Shown: piece after piece, positions 1 to 11,865 of the stretch
Position numbering within the stretch: position 1 is the stretch's first letter
Layout: the number at the start of each line of letters is the position of its first letter
Assembly (NCBI GenBank): GCA_029204225.1
Contig: CM055100.1
Location: 4,071,611 to 4,135,610 of the forward strand
Reading direction: 5' to 3'
Source: Diphasiastrum complanatum
Lineage: Eukaryota > Streptophyta > Lycopodiopsida > Lycopodiales > Lycopodiaceae
DNA length: 64,000 bases
Position numbers and translations under genes: made by a program
The notes under the pieces: model-generated
Databases searched by the model: none
The model's input: only the letters and a program-made list of their open reading frames with translations
Told to the model about the DNA's origin: nothing

Positions 1-52
<52 letters not shown>
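1..52. repeat. (GA)n microsatellite at window edge
   Basis: This is an uninterrupted GA dinucleotide run that continues off the left end. It resembles the GA/TC tracts that border the LINE copies. No LINE sequence follows on its right side, so it may be the far flank of a minus-strand insertion lying left of the window. Confidence 0.95.
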
Positions 53-53
<1 letters not shown>

Positions 54-158
54 GTTCCCACCCAGTACGTTCCGGAACAAATGGTACGGTACGTACAGTA
101 CGTTCCGACCCAAAAGGGTCAGAACGGGTTTCTAAGTAGTAATCCATATTACTTAGGT
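52..158. repeat. ACGTTCC sub-repeats, possible DNA-transposon terminus
   Basis: ACGTTCC occurs three times (52-58, 67-73, 100-106), with the related TTCCGGAA and GTACGGTACGTAC nearby. Clustered short motifs of this type are common in subterminal regions of plant DNA transposons, but no terminal repeat or target duplication could be recognised. It lies in an intron of the host gene. Confidence 0.35.
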
Positions 159-271
159 AATTGATGGACCCTTCGATGAACTTGAACAGGCCATTTTGTG
201 GTTGCTTCTTCCACGTCTGCATTCTTGTGACATCTTCTAGTTTTACAGCTGTCAAAAGTGGAATAGATGCT

Positions 272-319
272 TTTGTCAGTAGGGGAGAGTATACGTTTGT
301 CAGTAGGGGAGAGTATACG
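272..319. repeat. Exact 24-bp tandem duplication
   Basis: Two identical 24-bp units, 272-295 and 296-319, each containing CAGTAGGGGAGAG, lie directly side by side. This is a small tandem duplication within intron sequence. The rest of 320-923 is AT-rich intron in which I see no gene or recognisable element. Confidence 0.9.
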
Positions 320-923
320 CATGTAATTAGGACATTTATTGATATCCTAGCATATTTGGCCCCTCATTAATTCATATAGAGCACACAGAGTGCAAGTCAA
401 TTGCACTGGGCCCATTTATTATACACAATTTGATCACTTGTGTTCACTAGTAAAAAATTCAAATGTCCATCGTCTACTTTCATATTAGTAGCTAACCATA
501 GGGGTTGAGCAACTTCTTTGTAGGAGCACTCTATATATGTGTTCCTTCAATAGGAGGGGCCTGTAAACTGTTCATTGTTGATTGTCTGATATCTTGTTAG
601 ATATCAAGATTTAACTGATACTTTACTAGTCGATAAATGATCATGTGGATGTTTTTCTGGTTATGCCATTTTGAATCCAAGGAGTTCACAAAAATCTTGT
701 GTTTCTATGATAACACAATGAGTACATGTTATTTTGTTAGAGCACTTGTTTATAAATTCATCTGAAACCTAGATAGAGATATTCTTTAGCCTAATCTGGG
801 GAAGGCAAGATATTGCATATAATGAGATCCTTTTAACCCTAAGGTTGGAAGGCATGCAGATTTTAATACCATGCTGAATGGAAGTTACAACTTTTTGTTC
901 AACAGTTTCTTCAAAAATCTCAG

Positions 924-1073
924 TCACTGTTGTCCATAAGTGCGCTTTCAAATTCAGAGCGAGACATGGTATTGCAAAATGCAGCAGCACAAAGAGAGGC
1001 AAAAGCAAAGTTTGACACCAGTCGTCTTGAAGACCTCAGTGAAGCAATTCTCTTGGATTTTCCTTCTGCCCAG
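924..1073 (+). CDS. Host BEACH gene, exon 1 in window (GRAM/PH-like part)
   Basis: The frame reads through SNSERDMVLQNAAAQREAKA and then KFDTSRLEDLSEAILLDFPS, ending CAG before the donor GTCAGT. It corresponds to the FAN segment between the N-terminal GRAM-like region and the PH-like part, where animal FAN has an 'ARTSFDKNRF' type stretch. The acceptor is taken as the AG at 922-923 behind a T-rich tract; a slightly later acceptor is possible. The upstream exon lies left of the window, since nothing in 1-923 matches the expected preceding segment. Confidence 0.8.
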
Positions 1074-1381
1074 GTCAGTTCTTTCCCCATGATTGACTTG
1101 AAACTTAAAATTTTACATCTATTTAAGGCAATGAAAGTATCAAATTGGCGACTCTAAAGGCCAGTCATCTTTCATGTTCCAATGTCTTTTGGAAATGTTT
1201 TTTAATGTATTTTTGCATAAATATTAAGAGCATGACTTTAGCGACTTCATGCGTTATGATGTACGCTTGGGATGATGTTGTGGTTTGGAGTGTATGGAGC
1301 ATAAAGTCATAGTGAAAGTTGTTTATGAGAGAATGAAAGCTATTATCTATCCTTGATCCTTCTTTTGTATTGAATTTTTAG

Positions 1382-1444
1382 GTCAGTCCACTTGTGCGAG
1401 AGCCAGGCCGCCTTGTGCTTTCTTCTTCTCGGTTGTATTTCCAG
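1382..1444 (+). CDS. Host BEACH gene, exon 2 in window
   Basis: This 63-nt, phase 0-0 exon encodes VSPLVREPGRLVLSSSRLYF plus Q. The acceptor is TTTTTAG and the donor GTAACA. In FAN the matching stretch ends in 'LYFQPL' and begins the PH-like/GRAM strand region. The following exon starts PLHNLN, so the LYFQ/PL match is split exactly by the intron, which supports both splice sites. Confidence 0.85.
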
Positions 1445-1985
1445 GTAACATCCAAGAAATTCTGAAATCAGCAATTTGCTTTTTACCTGCCATGTTGGGA
1501 TTTGGAGAAGTTTCAGTTTCATATGACTTATATAGTAGGGTATCTTTTCAGCACAATGGTGTTTGACAATGCTAAGACTTGAAAAAACAAGTTGCATATG
1601 CCAGAACTGCGAGGAAAGAGGTTACTACTTGGCTGTTTGCGTATGGTTAGGGCTGCATAGTGATACTTTAAATCAAATAAGGAAAGGTAGAGCGTTCAAT
1701 GTAGGTCGTATGACAGATTCTATTAGGTGGACTGGATAATTATGCTTACTTTTGGGGTAGATTTCTTGATGCATGACAGGTTTGATTTTGATTACGTCTT
1801 GTAGTGATCATTTGCATTATATCAACTATCGATTGTTACCATGTCGTTTCTTTCATTGAGAAAGTTGGATCTTGGATTTATTTCCAGTTAATATCTGCTA
1901 TTGATAATGTAGCCAGTGTTATCATTATTTAAAAAAAAGCTCTAACTTGTTCCTATTTGGCCTTCTACTTTGCTACTTTGTACAG

Positions 1986-2228
1986 CCATTGCACAACCTC
2001 AACAACAGTAGTCCTGTATGCAGTCAACCCTTGACGTCAATCGTTGCTGTAGCAAGGCGGCGTCATGCCTTACGACATATTGGAATGGAAGTGTTCTTTA
2101 AAGATACAAACTTTTCCTCAAGAAGCTTAGTTGACCATGGACAAACTGATTGTGCAAGTACATTTTTTACCTTTCGAAGTGTTGAAGAGCGGGATATTTT
2201 CATCAACAAAATGCTTGAACAATTGAGG
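1986..2228 (+). CDS. Host BEACH gene, exon 3 in window (PH-like domain)
   Basis: This is the largest exon seen (81 codons). It contains PLHNLNNSSPVCSQP, then ARRRHALRHIGMEVFF, then FFTFRSVEERDIFINKMLEQ. The RRRHALRHIGMEVFF part parallels the FAN 'YKRRHGLMPLGLEVF' strand of the PH-like domain preceding BEACH. The acceptor is GTACAG at 1980-1985 and the donor GTAATA at 2229. A (GA)n tract and LINE 3' end start only about ten bases inside the intron, leaving the donor intact. Confidence 0.88.
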
Positions 2229-2237
2229 GTAATAGTT

Positions 2238-2260
2238 GAGAGAGAGAGAGAGAGAGAGAG
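2238..2260. repeat. (GA)n tract at 3' end of LINE A
   Basis: This GA run starts ten bases after the exon 3 donor and abuts the minus-strand LINE A 3' end. On the LINE strand it is the (TC)n tail. Confidence 0.95.
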
Positions 2261-3512
2261 CTTTATTAATGTCTTTTGATGCCAAAAAGCATATAAGACA
2301 AAGTAGTACATCTCAAGTGTGTAATAACATGGGAGCATAGTAACTCCGCAAAACAGCTAAAGAAATATAATTTTAATCTTGAAATACATAATGTCTATCA
2401 CTAAAAAACCTACAACATACGAAAATATATTTAAGAGATAGAACTGTATGTGATATCAGCTGAGGCTATTGAAGAAGTTTGTGATATGAGGCCCAGAAGA
2501 TGATACTACGGTAGAAGATGGACGTTGATGTTGTCTGTGTCGTCTCCGTGGACAGTGACTCTGACTAGTATGGGACCTCTGAAGGCAAACTCTCCTGGTA
2601 AATGTAGGCGCACGAGCTATGGTAATACCTGAGGTCAAGCACTGTCTCTGATCACGATGGGCTAGGTCAATATCTTTGTCATCATCTGAATCTGAATCTG
2701 CTCATGGACGGCGACTAGTGAAAAAGTCATCTCATATATCATAAGGGCAACACATCTGGTATCCACATAAGTGATGAGAGAGCGTAAAGTGGGTGCATCC
2801 CGGAAAAGGCAATGATAACACCCTTGGATCTCATAGTAGGCCGAACATCTGCTCCTCTGACTCAATCTCTCCCAAGGAACACATCTGACATAGTCTGTCC
2901 TCACGTGGAGTACCTTGATGACGACCAGTCTCAATAGTAAGCTGGTGGGAAGAAACCCGAAACTGTCCAAGAGTAAATCGTAAACAGTGTGAGAGTCCAT
3001 AATCAAGGTAGTGTGTAGGTATAGGAAAACCTGCTCCATCAAGTTCCATAAAATACGTCCGATAGAAATCTGGCTTAACGCTCAATTGTCCCTGCCAAGG
3101 ATGCTGGATATAGGCTCGATAAATAGACCGTCTAATGTGATCATGAGTGCTTGTTGGGAGATCAAAAACTGGAATACCAAATGTGCTCAAGAGGCATGCA
3201 GCCTGAGAATACCTTGAGAAACTCCATGATCATATAGTAATCTCAAGGATGTGACTGCAAGGTAGGAATATCTATAAAAAGGGAGAGTCAATACTCTCTT
3301 GATATATATAATGAGCCAAAAAAGGGCATTCACTAGAATGGGAGGAACAATAAACTCATTAGTGATAATCTGGTGTGGGCCTGAGGGCTTAGCCCTAATC
3401 ATCCGAGATAGCATGGTGGTCTGGAGTCGAGATATACGAGACCAATTCGAGAAGGTAATACTTGTACACCAAGCCTCTGCTGCATATAATGCCGTAGGAG
3501 TGACCGTAGTGT

Positions 3513-3515
<3 letters not shown>
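2261..3515 (-). mobile_element. LINE A, 5'-truncated (end of RT to 3' tail)
   Basis: On the minus strand, 3510-3190 encodes the post-RT region (LYAAEAW, then ISRLQTTMLSRMIRAKPSGP). 3190-2830 encodes the linker, the conserved RVSSHQLTIETGR motif and the zinc motif CQMCSLGEIESEE. A 3' UTR follows to the hairpin ATGC-CAAAAA-GCAT at 2279-2292, the AATAAAG-like motif and (TC)n. The endonuclease and RT core are absent: the copy starts at 3515, where the (TC)n tail of LINE B begins. Frames shift and stop repeatedly, so it is a dead copy. Confidence 0.85.

Positions 3516-3583
<68 letters not shown>
3516..3583. repeat. (GA)n tract between LINE A and LINE B
   Basis: A 68-bp GA run that on the minus strand is the tail of LINE B and directly touches the 5' truncation point of LINE A. 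ORFs of the 'SLSLSL' or 'RERERE' kind across it are artefacts. Confidence 0.95.
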
Positions 3584-3586
<3 letters not shown>

Positions 3587-6500
3587 AAGAAAGAAAGATC
3601 ATTATTAATGTCCATGAAATACCCTAAGGTATATAGGACTGAAAAAAAAGGTACATGTCAAGTATGCATGGTGGGAGCATGAAAGCTCTACCACCTAAAA
3701 GAACAAAGAAACAAGACTACAGTGAAATAATGATGATAGACAAGGAGAGCCTTATCATCATATAAATGTCTCTTCGCCTATGAAATAGTGATGTAAAGTA
3801 TGTTGAGACACTATCTCTGAACGAACTGTGTCTCTCCGTCTCCGAGTGGATGGTCGGTGGCGTCTCTGCTGCCGTGAAGCTGTAGACCATGGCCTGTGGG
3901 CTGGCTGTCCCTCTAGTCGCCGACACTCTCTGCCGTCTATTCATGGAGGCGTTCGGGATCTCAGCCTCCCCATCAGAATCAGTACTCTCCTGCCTGTCTC
4001 GTGATAAACACTCCTGTATGCTCATCTGTATCAAGGGGGAGGTGTCAGCGTCTAGTTTTGCCATACGCAGGTCCGCCATCTCTCGGATCATCAGCGCAAC
4101 ACATCTGGGGTTTTCATACGATATCAAGGTAGAGAGTGTGAGTGGATGATCCCGAAACAAGTAGTAGTATCTCCCTCGGATCTCATAGTAGGCTGGGCAT
4201 TTGAAGAGAAAATGAAACTCATCCTCTACATCGTATGTATCACACATACTACAAATTCGAGCATCTCTCGGGATGCCACTGTATCTGCCAGTCTCAATGG
4301 CTAGCTAGTGAGAGGAAACCCGAAACTGACCCATCACTATCCGCAGTCTGTGTGAGATACTATCCACTAGATATCCGGGAACAGTAGGATACCCAGCATG
4401 ATCCCGAGATAGAAAATGTGTCCGATAAAACTCCGTCTTCACCCCAGATGGAACCTGCCAAGTGCTCTGAAGATATGCTCTATACAAGTGTCCTCGAATA
4501 TACTGATGCGTACCCGTCGGTAGATCCGTAATGTGAATACTCCATGTGGAGAGGAGACGACAGGCCTGGGAATACCACGAAAAGGAGTGTCCCACAAAAT
4601 GTAGGTGCTGAGATGATGCCAAAGCCGTTGCAGCATAGTGTGTGTGTCTCTACCTTGAAGATCCTCCAGGCGCTGTATGAATGTGACAATATGGAACAAT
4701 GCCTCTAGCTGAATAGGGGGGACGACAAACTCTGCCAATATAATATGATGTGGTGTAGAGGACTTAGCCCGTATCATCCGAGATAGCATATGAATCTGAA
4801 GTCGTGAAATGCGTGCCCACTCGGTAGCCGTCAGGCCAGTACTCCATGTCTCTGATGCGTATAGAGCTAAGGGAACTACCATAGTATCAAAGAGTCAGCA
4901 CTTACTAGTCGCATCTCTAATGTGTGAGCTGAAACATAGTCTCTCCAAATCTACCAATGATGCATAGCCCTTCCGTAACCGGGAAAATGCCGCCTGTCGC
5001 ATGCTGAAAGTGGGACCAAAGAATACCACGCCCAGGTATGTGTGAGAGTCAACTACCTCAAGTGGATGTTCCTCCCATAGAAGCTCCTGTTGCATCATGA
5101 AGGATCTGGAGGTGTTAAACACCATAACTTTGGTTTTGGCCACACTCACTGACAATCCCCACTGAATACAAAAGGAGTGAAGCGCATCCAGATGCCGTTG
5201 CAGGCCTTCCTTCGTCTTCGAAAGCAAAACCATATCATCAGGATTCAGCGTATAATAAGATAGCGATAATGAGGTCACCCAATGTGCAACCCTCACCTCC
5301 CTCTGCCCGTATAACTTGCTCTAGCTCATCTATATATAAACCAAAGAGTGTAGGTGAGAGAGGACATCCCTGCTTAACCCCAATGGTGCTCTCTATCTCT
5401 GGTGATACAACTCTTGATACTCGAATCCGGCCAATAACTCGTCTGTACAATGCCACAACTGCCTGTACGATATCCTCCTGGAAGCCACAATCTCAAAGCC
5501 TCTGTATCAGTAAATGTCTAGGCACCGAGTCAAAGGCTTTGCGAAAATCCAGAAAGCAACAGTAAACACGCTCTCTCCTGGCCTTAACCTCCTCAATGAT
5601 GGCTCTCAGGGTGAAAATATGATCGGATGTAGTATATCCTGGTCTAAAACCAGCTTGGCCAATGGCATGCAGTGCTCTAGTATCCATCTCTGTACTGATC
5701 TTTGACTGAAGAATAGAACCATAAACCTTGGCAAAGAGGTGGCTGATCATGATGGTACGATAGTTGTCGGCTTTCATGGGATCACCGCCTTTATGGATAG
5801 GATAAATAAGGTTTGTGGTTCAAGGGGAGGGGAAACCAGATGTAATAGCGCAGTTAAATAGGAAAGAGAGAAAGGGTGGGAGGATGTCAGCGGCCTGATT
5901 CAAAAGTTCAGCCTCTAGCTCATCAATGTCTTTGGCCTTATGTAGGTTTAACCGGTCGATGGCCTCTTCTACTATGTCCGGGGAGAATGTATTAGAAGTA
6001 CATGTGTATGGGTGTGTGGGAAGTGGAGGAGTATCAGGTACAGTAGTGTACAACGATGTGGCATAGGTCACCCATGTGCTAAGATCTATGATCCGGGGTG
6101 GAGGTGCTCGTGAAAGGAATTTTTGCCAAAAGAGCGCGACGAGGAGCTAAAGAGAAGGTCCATCATCTTCTTCCCCTGGCAAATTTTATATGCAATTTTC
6201 TTTCTGCGGGTGGTTCTACAATATACACGAGATAAGTCCTTTGCAAGATGAGGGAGGTGGCAACGTGCATAAATCAAGTTCAGATGAAGTTGGTTACATT
6301 CGTGGTCATACCAGGGGTTATGCGGTCTACTATGTCGTAAGTGCTTGGGCCGTGGGGATGGAAAAGCAAGGGATGCAGCGGTATGCATGGTCCGGACAAG
6401 AAAAAGAGACTGGTCCGCCAAAGTAGCTGCATAGGGAAAATGAGTCAGGAGATCAGATAAGGTTTCCCTGTACATAGGGGTTTTTTGAGGGTTATAGCGG

Positions 6501-6955
6501 TAGACGGTCTTTCACTAGGGGTGAATGTACTAGCACAGGGGGTGTGAAGAAGGCCAATAGAGAGAGAGAGGTATGAGTGGTCAGACAGGGTGGTACGGTG
6601 AACCAAGAAAGATGAAATGTAGGGGAGGAGAGACGGCAATCCCATGAAACTACTCCCTCCGCTATGTGGAAAACAAGTAAAGTCACCTGAATCATGCCAC
6701 TGCAGTAAGCGATTATAAATGGCCAATCCGTGAGCCTCGCCCAACTGAAGCATCAGCTCTCCATATGCGGTAACTGGACCCTCTGCATCTGCTGATCGTC
6801 GCCGGAGGCCAAGATCATCCCATTCTAAAGCATGTATCCGCTGTGGATCATCCTCTGCTCTATGAAACTCTGTCTGCTTGGATCCAGTCCTGGCATTAAA
6901 GTCGCCAACTAGGAGAGTATAACCCCGCTCCTCGTATCTGATAATGTCTGAAGAT
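3584..6955 (-). mobile_element. LINE B, nearly full ORF2 (endonuclease, RT, zinc motif), disrupted
   Basis: On the minus strand, from 6955 down: the AP-endonuclease end with VGDFNAR (about 6900) and TLSDHSYLSLS (about 6580); a linker; RT with NYRTIMISHLFAKVYGSILQ (about 5760), CFLDFRKAFDSVPRHLLI and GVKQGCPLSPTLFGLYIDEL (about 5370); then thumb and connection; RVSSHQL; and a zinc motif MCDTYDVEDEFHFLFKCPAY (about 4240). The YADD box is broken by a 7-nt insertion at 5240-5246. The 3' end has the hairpin ATACC-CTAA-GGTAT at 3619-3632. The N-terminal part of the endonuclease and ORF1 are missing, since chromovirus sequence begins at about 6955. Confidence 0.88.
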
Positions 6956-9299
6956 ATCTTGCTAAGAAACCTAAGTGTGAGTTCTTCGTTGAAGAAGTAG
7001 CTTATTTGGGTCACATTATCTCGGCAGATGGGATTAAGATGGACCCCAGTAGGTTAAAGCCATACTCAGTTGGCTGAGACCTCGGAATATTTTAGAGCTA
7101 CAGATCTTTCTAGGTTTGGCGGGATATTACAGACGATTTGTCAAAGAATATGCTTAGATAGCAGTTCCTATGACAAATCTTCTTAAGGGGAAGGGAAAAG
7201 GAGTTCAAATGGGAGTCCGCACAGCAGAAGAGCTTTGATGCTCTCAAAACAGCCTTAGCTATTGCAGCAGTTCTAAAAGTTGTCGACCCCAATTAGCCAT
7301 TTGTGGTCGAAACAGAGGCCAACAACTTTGCGGTTGGTGTTGTACTAACTCAGAATGGACGACCAATTGCGTTCGAGAGTAAAAAACTCGAACCAACACA
7401 GACTAGGTATAGTGCCTATGAAAAGGAACTCTTCTCCATAGTACATGCCCTTAAGACTTGGAGGCATTATTTGTATGGTGCCAACTTTGAGGTCCTGACA
7501 GACCATGAAAGCCTCAGATACCTTTGCAATCAGCCTAAGCTCAGAGGTTGGAAAGCTCGTTGGGCTGAGTTAATGCAAGAGTTTGATATGTCTATCAGAT
7601 ATAGACAGGGGAAATTCAACACAGTAGCAAATGCCCTTAGTGGAATGCCTATGATAAACGAGCTGAGTTTTACTCAGATTCGTAGTGAGTTACTCGAGTC
7701 CTTGAGATGGAAGTGCCAGCATGATGCTTACTTCTCTACTATCTGGAGCTCAGTCCAGAGCAGACAGTTACAAACTCCAGAAGCAGTTCCCGGGGCTGGT
7801 GTCAGTTCATCCAAGAATACGGCAGCTTCCGTTGAGGATGATGAGTCAGAGTATACGTCAGATGACGTTGAGGACTCAGAGCCTGTTTTACCCAAGCAAA
7901 CCGTAGTGGTTGAGGGTCAGTTGACTCAAGGATTCAAATGGAAACAGTATTTCATTCAGGATGAGTACTTGCTCTATAGAGATAGAGTATGTGTCCCCAA
8001 TTCAGAGGATCGTAGGCAGCAGGTCCTATATGAGTGTCATGATAGTCCTAGTGCGGGGCACCCAGGCATCCAAAAGACCTAAGAGCTTCTTCGTAGGCAA
8101 TTCTTCTGGCCTAGTATGAAAAAGGACGTCCAACAATATGTAACCAATTGCCAGAAATGTCAGGTTAATAAAGCAGAGCGTTTGAAGGCAGGAGGGTTGT
8201 TACAGCCCTTAGATATACCAACTGGTAAGTGGGAGAGTATCTCCATGGATTTTATAGTAAACCTGCCTAAGACCCAAAAGGGTAATGATGCTATATGGGT
8301 AACAATTGACCGTCTGACCAAAATGGCTCACTTTATTCCGACTAAAACAACCGTTAGAACTCCAGAGTTAGCGAGGTTGTTTATAGATGGGCTATTGAAA
8401 TTGTACGGTCTACCTTCCGACATAGTTAGCGACAAGGATAGTAAGTTTAATGGAAACTTTTGGAGGGCAGTATTCCATCATCTCCATACTAAACTAAATA
8501 TGAGTACCACCGGACGGTCAAACAGAAAGAGTAAATCAGGTGCTGGAGGATATGCTTCGAACATACGTCAGCAAAAAGCATACTAATTGGGAGGATTATC
8601 TCTCGATATTAGAGTTTGCTTATAACAGTACCAAACATTCAGCTACGGGATACAACCCATTTATGCTGATGTATGGTTTTCAGCCAGGCTCACCCACAGC
8701 TGTAGGGTTTAAACAAGAAAAAGTTGAAGCAACTAAAAACTTTTTAGAAGACCTAAACCAGATGATAGAACATGCTAAGCGTAGCATTAGGCAATCCCAG
8801 GATCGAGCTAGGCATTATGCAGATCCACATAGACGGGATGTGCAGTTCTCCGCTGGTGAGAAAGTCTTTCTACGAGCCCCAGTTGACTCTAAAACCCTCA
8901 AATCAGGAGTGTGTGCTAGGTGGTCTCCTAGGTATTGTGGTCCCTTTACCATTAGTAGGAGACTAGGCGAGGTCACCTATGAACTAGAACTCCCGCGCAA
9001 CAGTAAGGTTTTTCCAATCTTTCATGTAAGCCAGTTACGAAAAGCCTTAACTAGATCTGAAAATCTGGTAGGGGACAGTGTTCTAGTTCTCCCACTGGAT
9101 TCTCAGCAACCTCCACATGAAACAGAGGAAATCCTTGGTGGTAGAGAGACGCAAACTCGTCATACTCTATACCAAGAACATCTAATCAAGTGGAGCGATT
9201 AGCCTGGTGAGAATGCCACTTGGGAAAAAGGCAGCGCCCTTCGCAAGATTTTTCCACACTTTGTCTTAGAGGACCAAGACGGTTCTTAAGGGGGAGGGA
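6955..9299 (+). mobile_element. Chromovirus C: 5'-truncated pol (RT end, RNase H, integrase, chromodomain)
   Basis: It starts inside RT with KKPKCEFFVEEVAYLGHIIS (about 6968). RNase H has VLTQNGRPIAFESKKLEPTQ and LTDHESLRYLCNQP (about 7490). The integrase HHCC region reads CHDSPSAGHPGIQ and CQKCQVNKAE, then SMDFIVNLPK and IVSDKDSKFNGNFW. A GPY/F-type module (SPRYCGPFTISRRLGEVTYE) leads to a C-terminal chromodomain (HTLYQEHLIKWSD, then ENATWEKG). A 14-nt deletion at about 8511, judged against the related copy at 61995-64000, removes the integrase motif before the catalytic Glu and shifts frame. Gag, protease and the RT core are missing. It is a dead fragment, related to element R at the right end. 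Confidence 0.9.
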
Positions 9300-9650
9300 G
9301 TGTTACGAGCCTGTAACCAGTGCCGAACCCTAAAAAACTCAGGAGGTCAGATACCACAGCCAGGGGCATGTCCAACAGGGCAAGACAATGTGAGTAGTGT
9401 GCCTCGGCACGGTCCATAGCCATGGTGGGCCTAACACAGCATAGGGACCCTGTCAGCAGGATAGGGCCCCACGTTGGGTCCCAACGTGCAGTCGGCCACG
9501 TCAGTGCCACGTGGCCGACACTTGGCAGTATGCATGCTACCAGTCCTCACACTAGGCTAGGAGGGGCTTACTCCATATTAGGGAGTAGGCAAGGTTAGGT
9601 GGATTAGTTATTGTTTGCCCTACTGTGGTGGTTAGATCTCTAACATGCCG
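9300..9650 (+). mobile_element. 3' LTR of chromovirus C
   Basis: A polypurine tract (AAGGGGGAGGGAG, 9288-9299) is followed by TGTTACGAGCC, the expected PPT-LTR junction after the pol stop. The LTR runs to somewhere near 9640-9650, where LINE D sequence takes over. Its terminal CA could not be placed, so the end is approximate. Confidence 0.7.
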
Positions 9651-11668
9651 CTGATGTCGAATATGAGGGGGGCCTCTCTTAGGGTGAGGAGTTCTAACTG
9701 TAGGATAGCGCAGGGAGGTGCATAGTCTCTACGATGTGTGGGAGGTTGAATCATCATCCTCTGAATCTGAGCCTGGTCATGATCGTCGTCTGGAGAAAAA
9801 GGAGGTGATATGAAACTGTGTCTCTGGAGTACTCTGGTATGCAGGCATGAGATCTCGTTGCAATAAAAGCATCTCTCGTATCATAAGTGCGACACGTGGA
9901 TCCTCGTAGGTGATAAGTGAGCGCAAGGTGATTGGTGCGTCTCTAAACAAATAGTAGTATCTCCCACGAATCTCATAATAGGCTGGGCACATGAAGATAA
10001 AGTGCTCCTCAATCTCCACAAGGCCTAGGGAACATAACTAGCAGATCTTGTCCTCTTGTGGGGTCTCTTGAAACCGCCCAATCTCAATCTCAAGCTAGTG
10101 TGAAGAGACACAGAACTGTCCCAATATGAATCTAAGGCCATGCGATAAACCAACACATAGGTAACGTGGTAGAAGTGGGATCTTTGATAAATCCGTCTCT
10201 AGAAAGTGAAGTCGATAAAAGTCAAGTTTAACTCCCATCTGACCATGCCAAGCTCGATCAAGATAAGCTCTATAGATATATCGTTTGATGTAATCATGGG
10301 TACCTGAGGGGAGGGCGATGATGGAGATACCAACAAGTGTGTCCAGGAGGCGAGACGCCTGTCAAAACCAAGCTAACTGATAGCCTTGGCTATGTAAGCG
10401 TTGGGCTGAGATGAGAGCAGCCTGTGTATATCTCTGCTCAAAAGCCTGGATCCTGTTGACACACTGTATATATATGATGCGCTAGAATATGGCATCAAAG
10501 TGTATGGGCAGGACTGCAAACTCTGCAAGGATGATCTGGTGCGGAACAGAGGGCTTAGCCCGTATCATACGAGAAAACATAATGGTCTGTAGTCATGAGA
10601 TACTAGCCCAATCAGATGAGGTGAGACCAGTGCACCATGTTGCTGCTGCATATAAAGTTGTGGGTGAACAGTGGTGTCAAAAAGCCGACACTTACTTGAG
10701 GGATCTCGAATATGCTTATGGAAACATAATCTTTCCAGCTGAGCAAGGGAAGCATGACCTTTCCCAAGCCTAGCAGAAGCCGAATGTCTCATACTAAGAA
10801 TAGGACCAAAAAAGAGTACGCCTAAGTAATTGTAGAACAAAACAATCTCCAATGGCCGGCTGTCAAAGTGGAGCACCTGTCTCAACATAAAACTCTTGGA
10901 AGTATTGAAGATCATAACTTTGGTCTTCTCAATGTTAACCTATAGGCCCTATTTGAAATATAGAAGTCATGAAGGCAATCAAGCTTCTTCTGAAGGCCCT
11001 CTTGAGTAGGTGAAACTAGAGCCACATCATCTGCATATAGGAGAATGGCGATCAAAATATCTCCAAGTCTACAACCAGATCCACCACACTATTCAGTAGC
11101 CCTCTCTAGCTCATCGATATATAGTCCAAAAGGCATAGGTGAAAGGGAACACCCCTGTTTCACCCCAATAGTGCACATGATCTGCTCAAAAATACCACTA
11201 TCGCTTCAAAAACAACCCAATACTCTCTCATAGAGCACCATCACTGCAAGAACTGTGTCATTAGAAAACCCAAGGTCTCGTATCCGTCGGATAAGTAAGG
11301 AGCGTGGGGCGGAGTTGAAGGCTTTCCTGCAATCCAGAAAGCAACAATAAACTTGCTCTCTCCTGTGTCGAGCTTTCTCAATGATGGCTCCAAGAGTAAA
11401 GATATGATCTGTAGTGGAATAGTGGGCTCTAAACCCAGCCTGGCCCATGGCATGCAATCTCCTAGTCTCTGCCTCAGTACTCACAACTGACTATAGAATA
11501 GTACCATAAAGCTTCGCAATCACGTGCCCAATCATAAGAGTCCGATAATTACCAGGATTCATGGGATCACCATTTTTGTGCATAGGATGAATGATATTAG
11601 TGCACTAAGAAGAGGGGAAACCAATAACAACGGCTTGATTGAGTAAGGTGGCTAAGAGAGGGGATGAC

Positions 11669-11672
<4 letters not shown>
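9650..11672 (-). mobile_element. LINE D: RT, connection and zinc motif; 5'- and 3'-truncated
   Basis: On the minus strand, 11484-11206 encodes RT palm (HAMGQAGFRAHYSTTDHIF, VYCCFLDCRKAF). The YADD box is intact at 11026-11037 (LLYADDVALVS). 10915-10565 encodes the thumb region and 10019-9777 the downstream part of the zinc region (HFIFMCPAYYEIRGRYYYLF). The 3' hairpin and (TC)n tail are not present at the left end, which abuts the LTR of element C. The right end touches (GA)n. Many stops separate the frames. Confidence 0.82.

Positions 11673-11722
<50 letters not shown>
11673..11722. repeat. (GA)n tract closing the intron 3 transposon block
   Basis: A GA run at the far side of the nested block that begins at 2238. 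Beyond it only about 140 bp of plain intron remain before exon 4. With the GA run at 2238 it looks like the two halves of one original microsatellite target. Confidence 0.9.
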
Positions 11723-11724
<2 letters not shown>

Positions 11725-11865
11725 AGGATGCTCTAGATAGTAAAAAACTGCAACTAATTAGGATCTTATGGGTTGAGATCCTTTAATATCTAGGTTTCAT
11801 TTTACGGTGGCTTGCTGATATTTGTTCCGAAATTTTCCTACTCATGATTTGGTTGCACCTTTCAG

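Noticed and set aside
161-370. Small frame as an upstream exon of the host gene
   Set aside because: It contains a 24-bp tandem duplication and no similarity to the segment expected before exon 1.
3399-3615. Open frames of 'SLSLSL' or 'RERERE' type over GA/TC runs (also at 32621-32942, 40472-40767, 41594-41841, 56896-57235)
   Set aside because: Dinucleotide runs have no stops in four frames; these are artefacts, not proteins.
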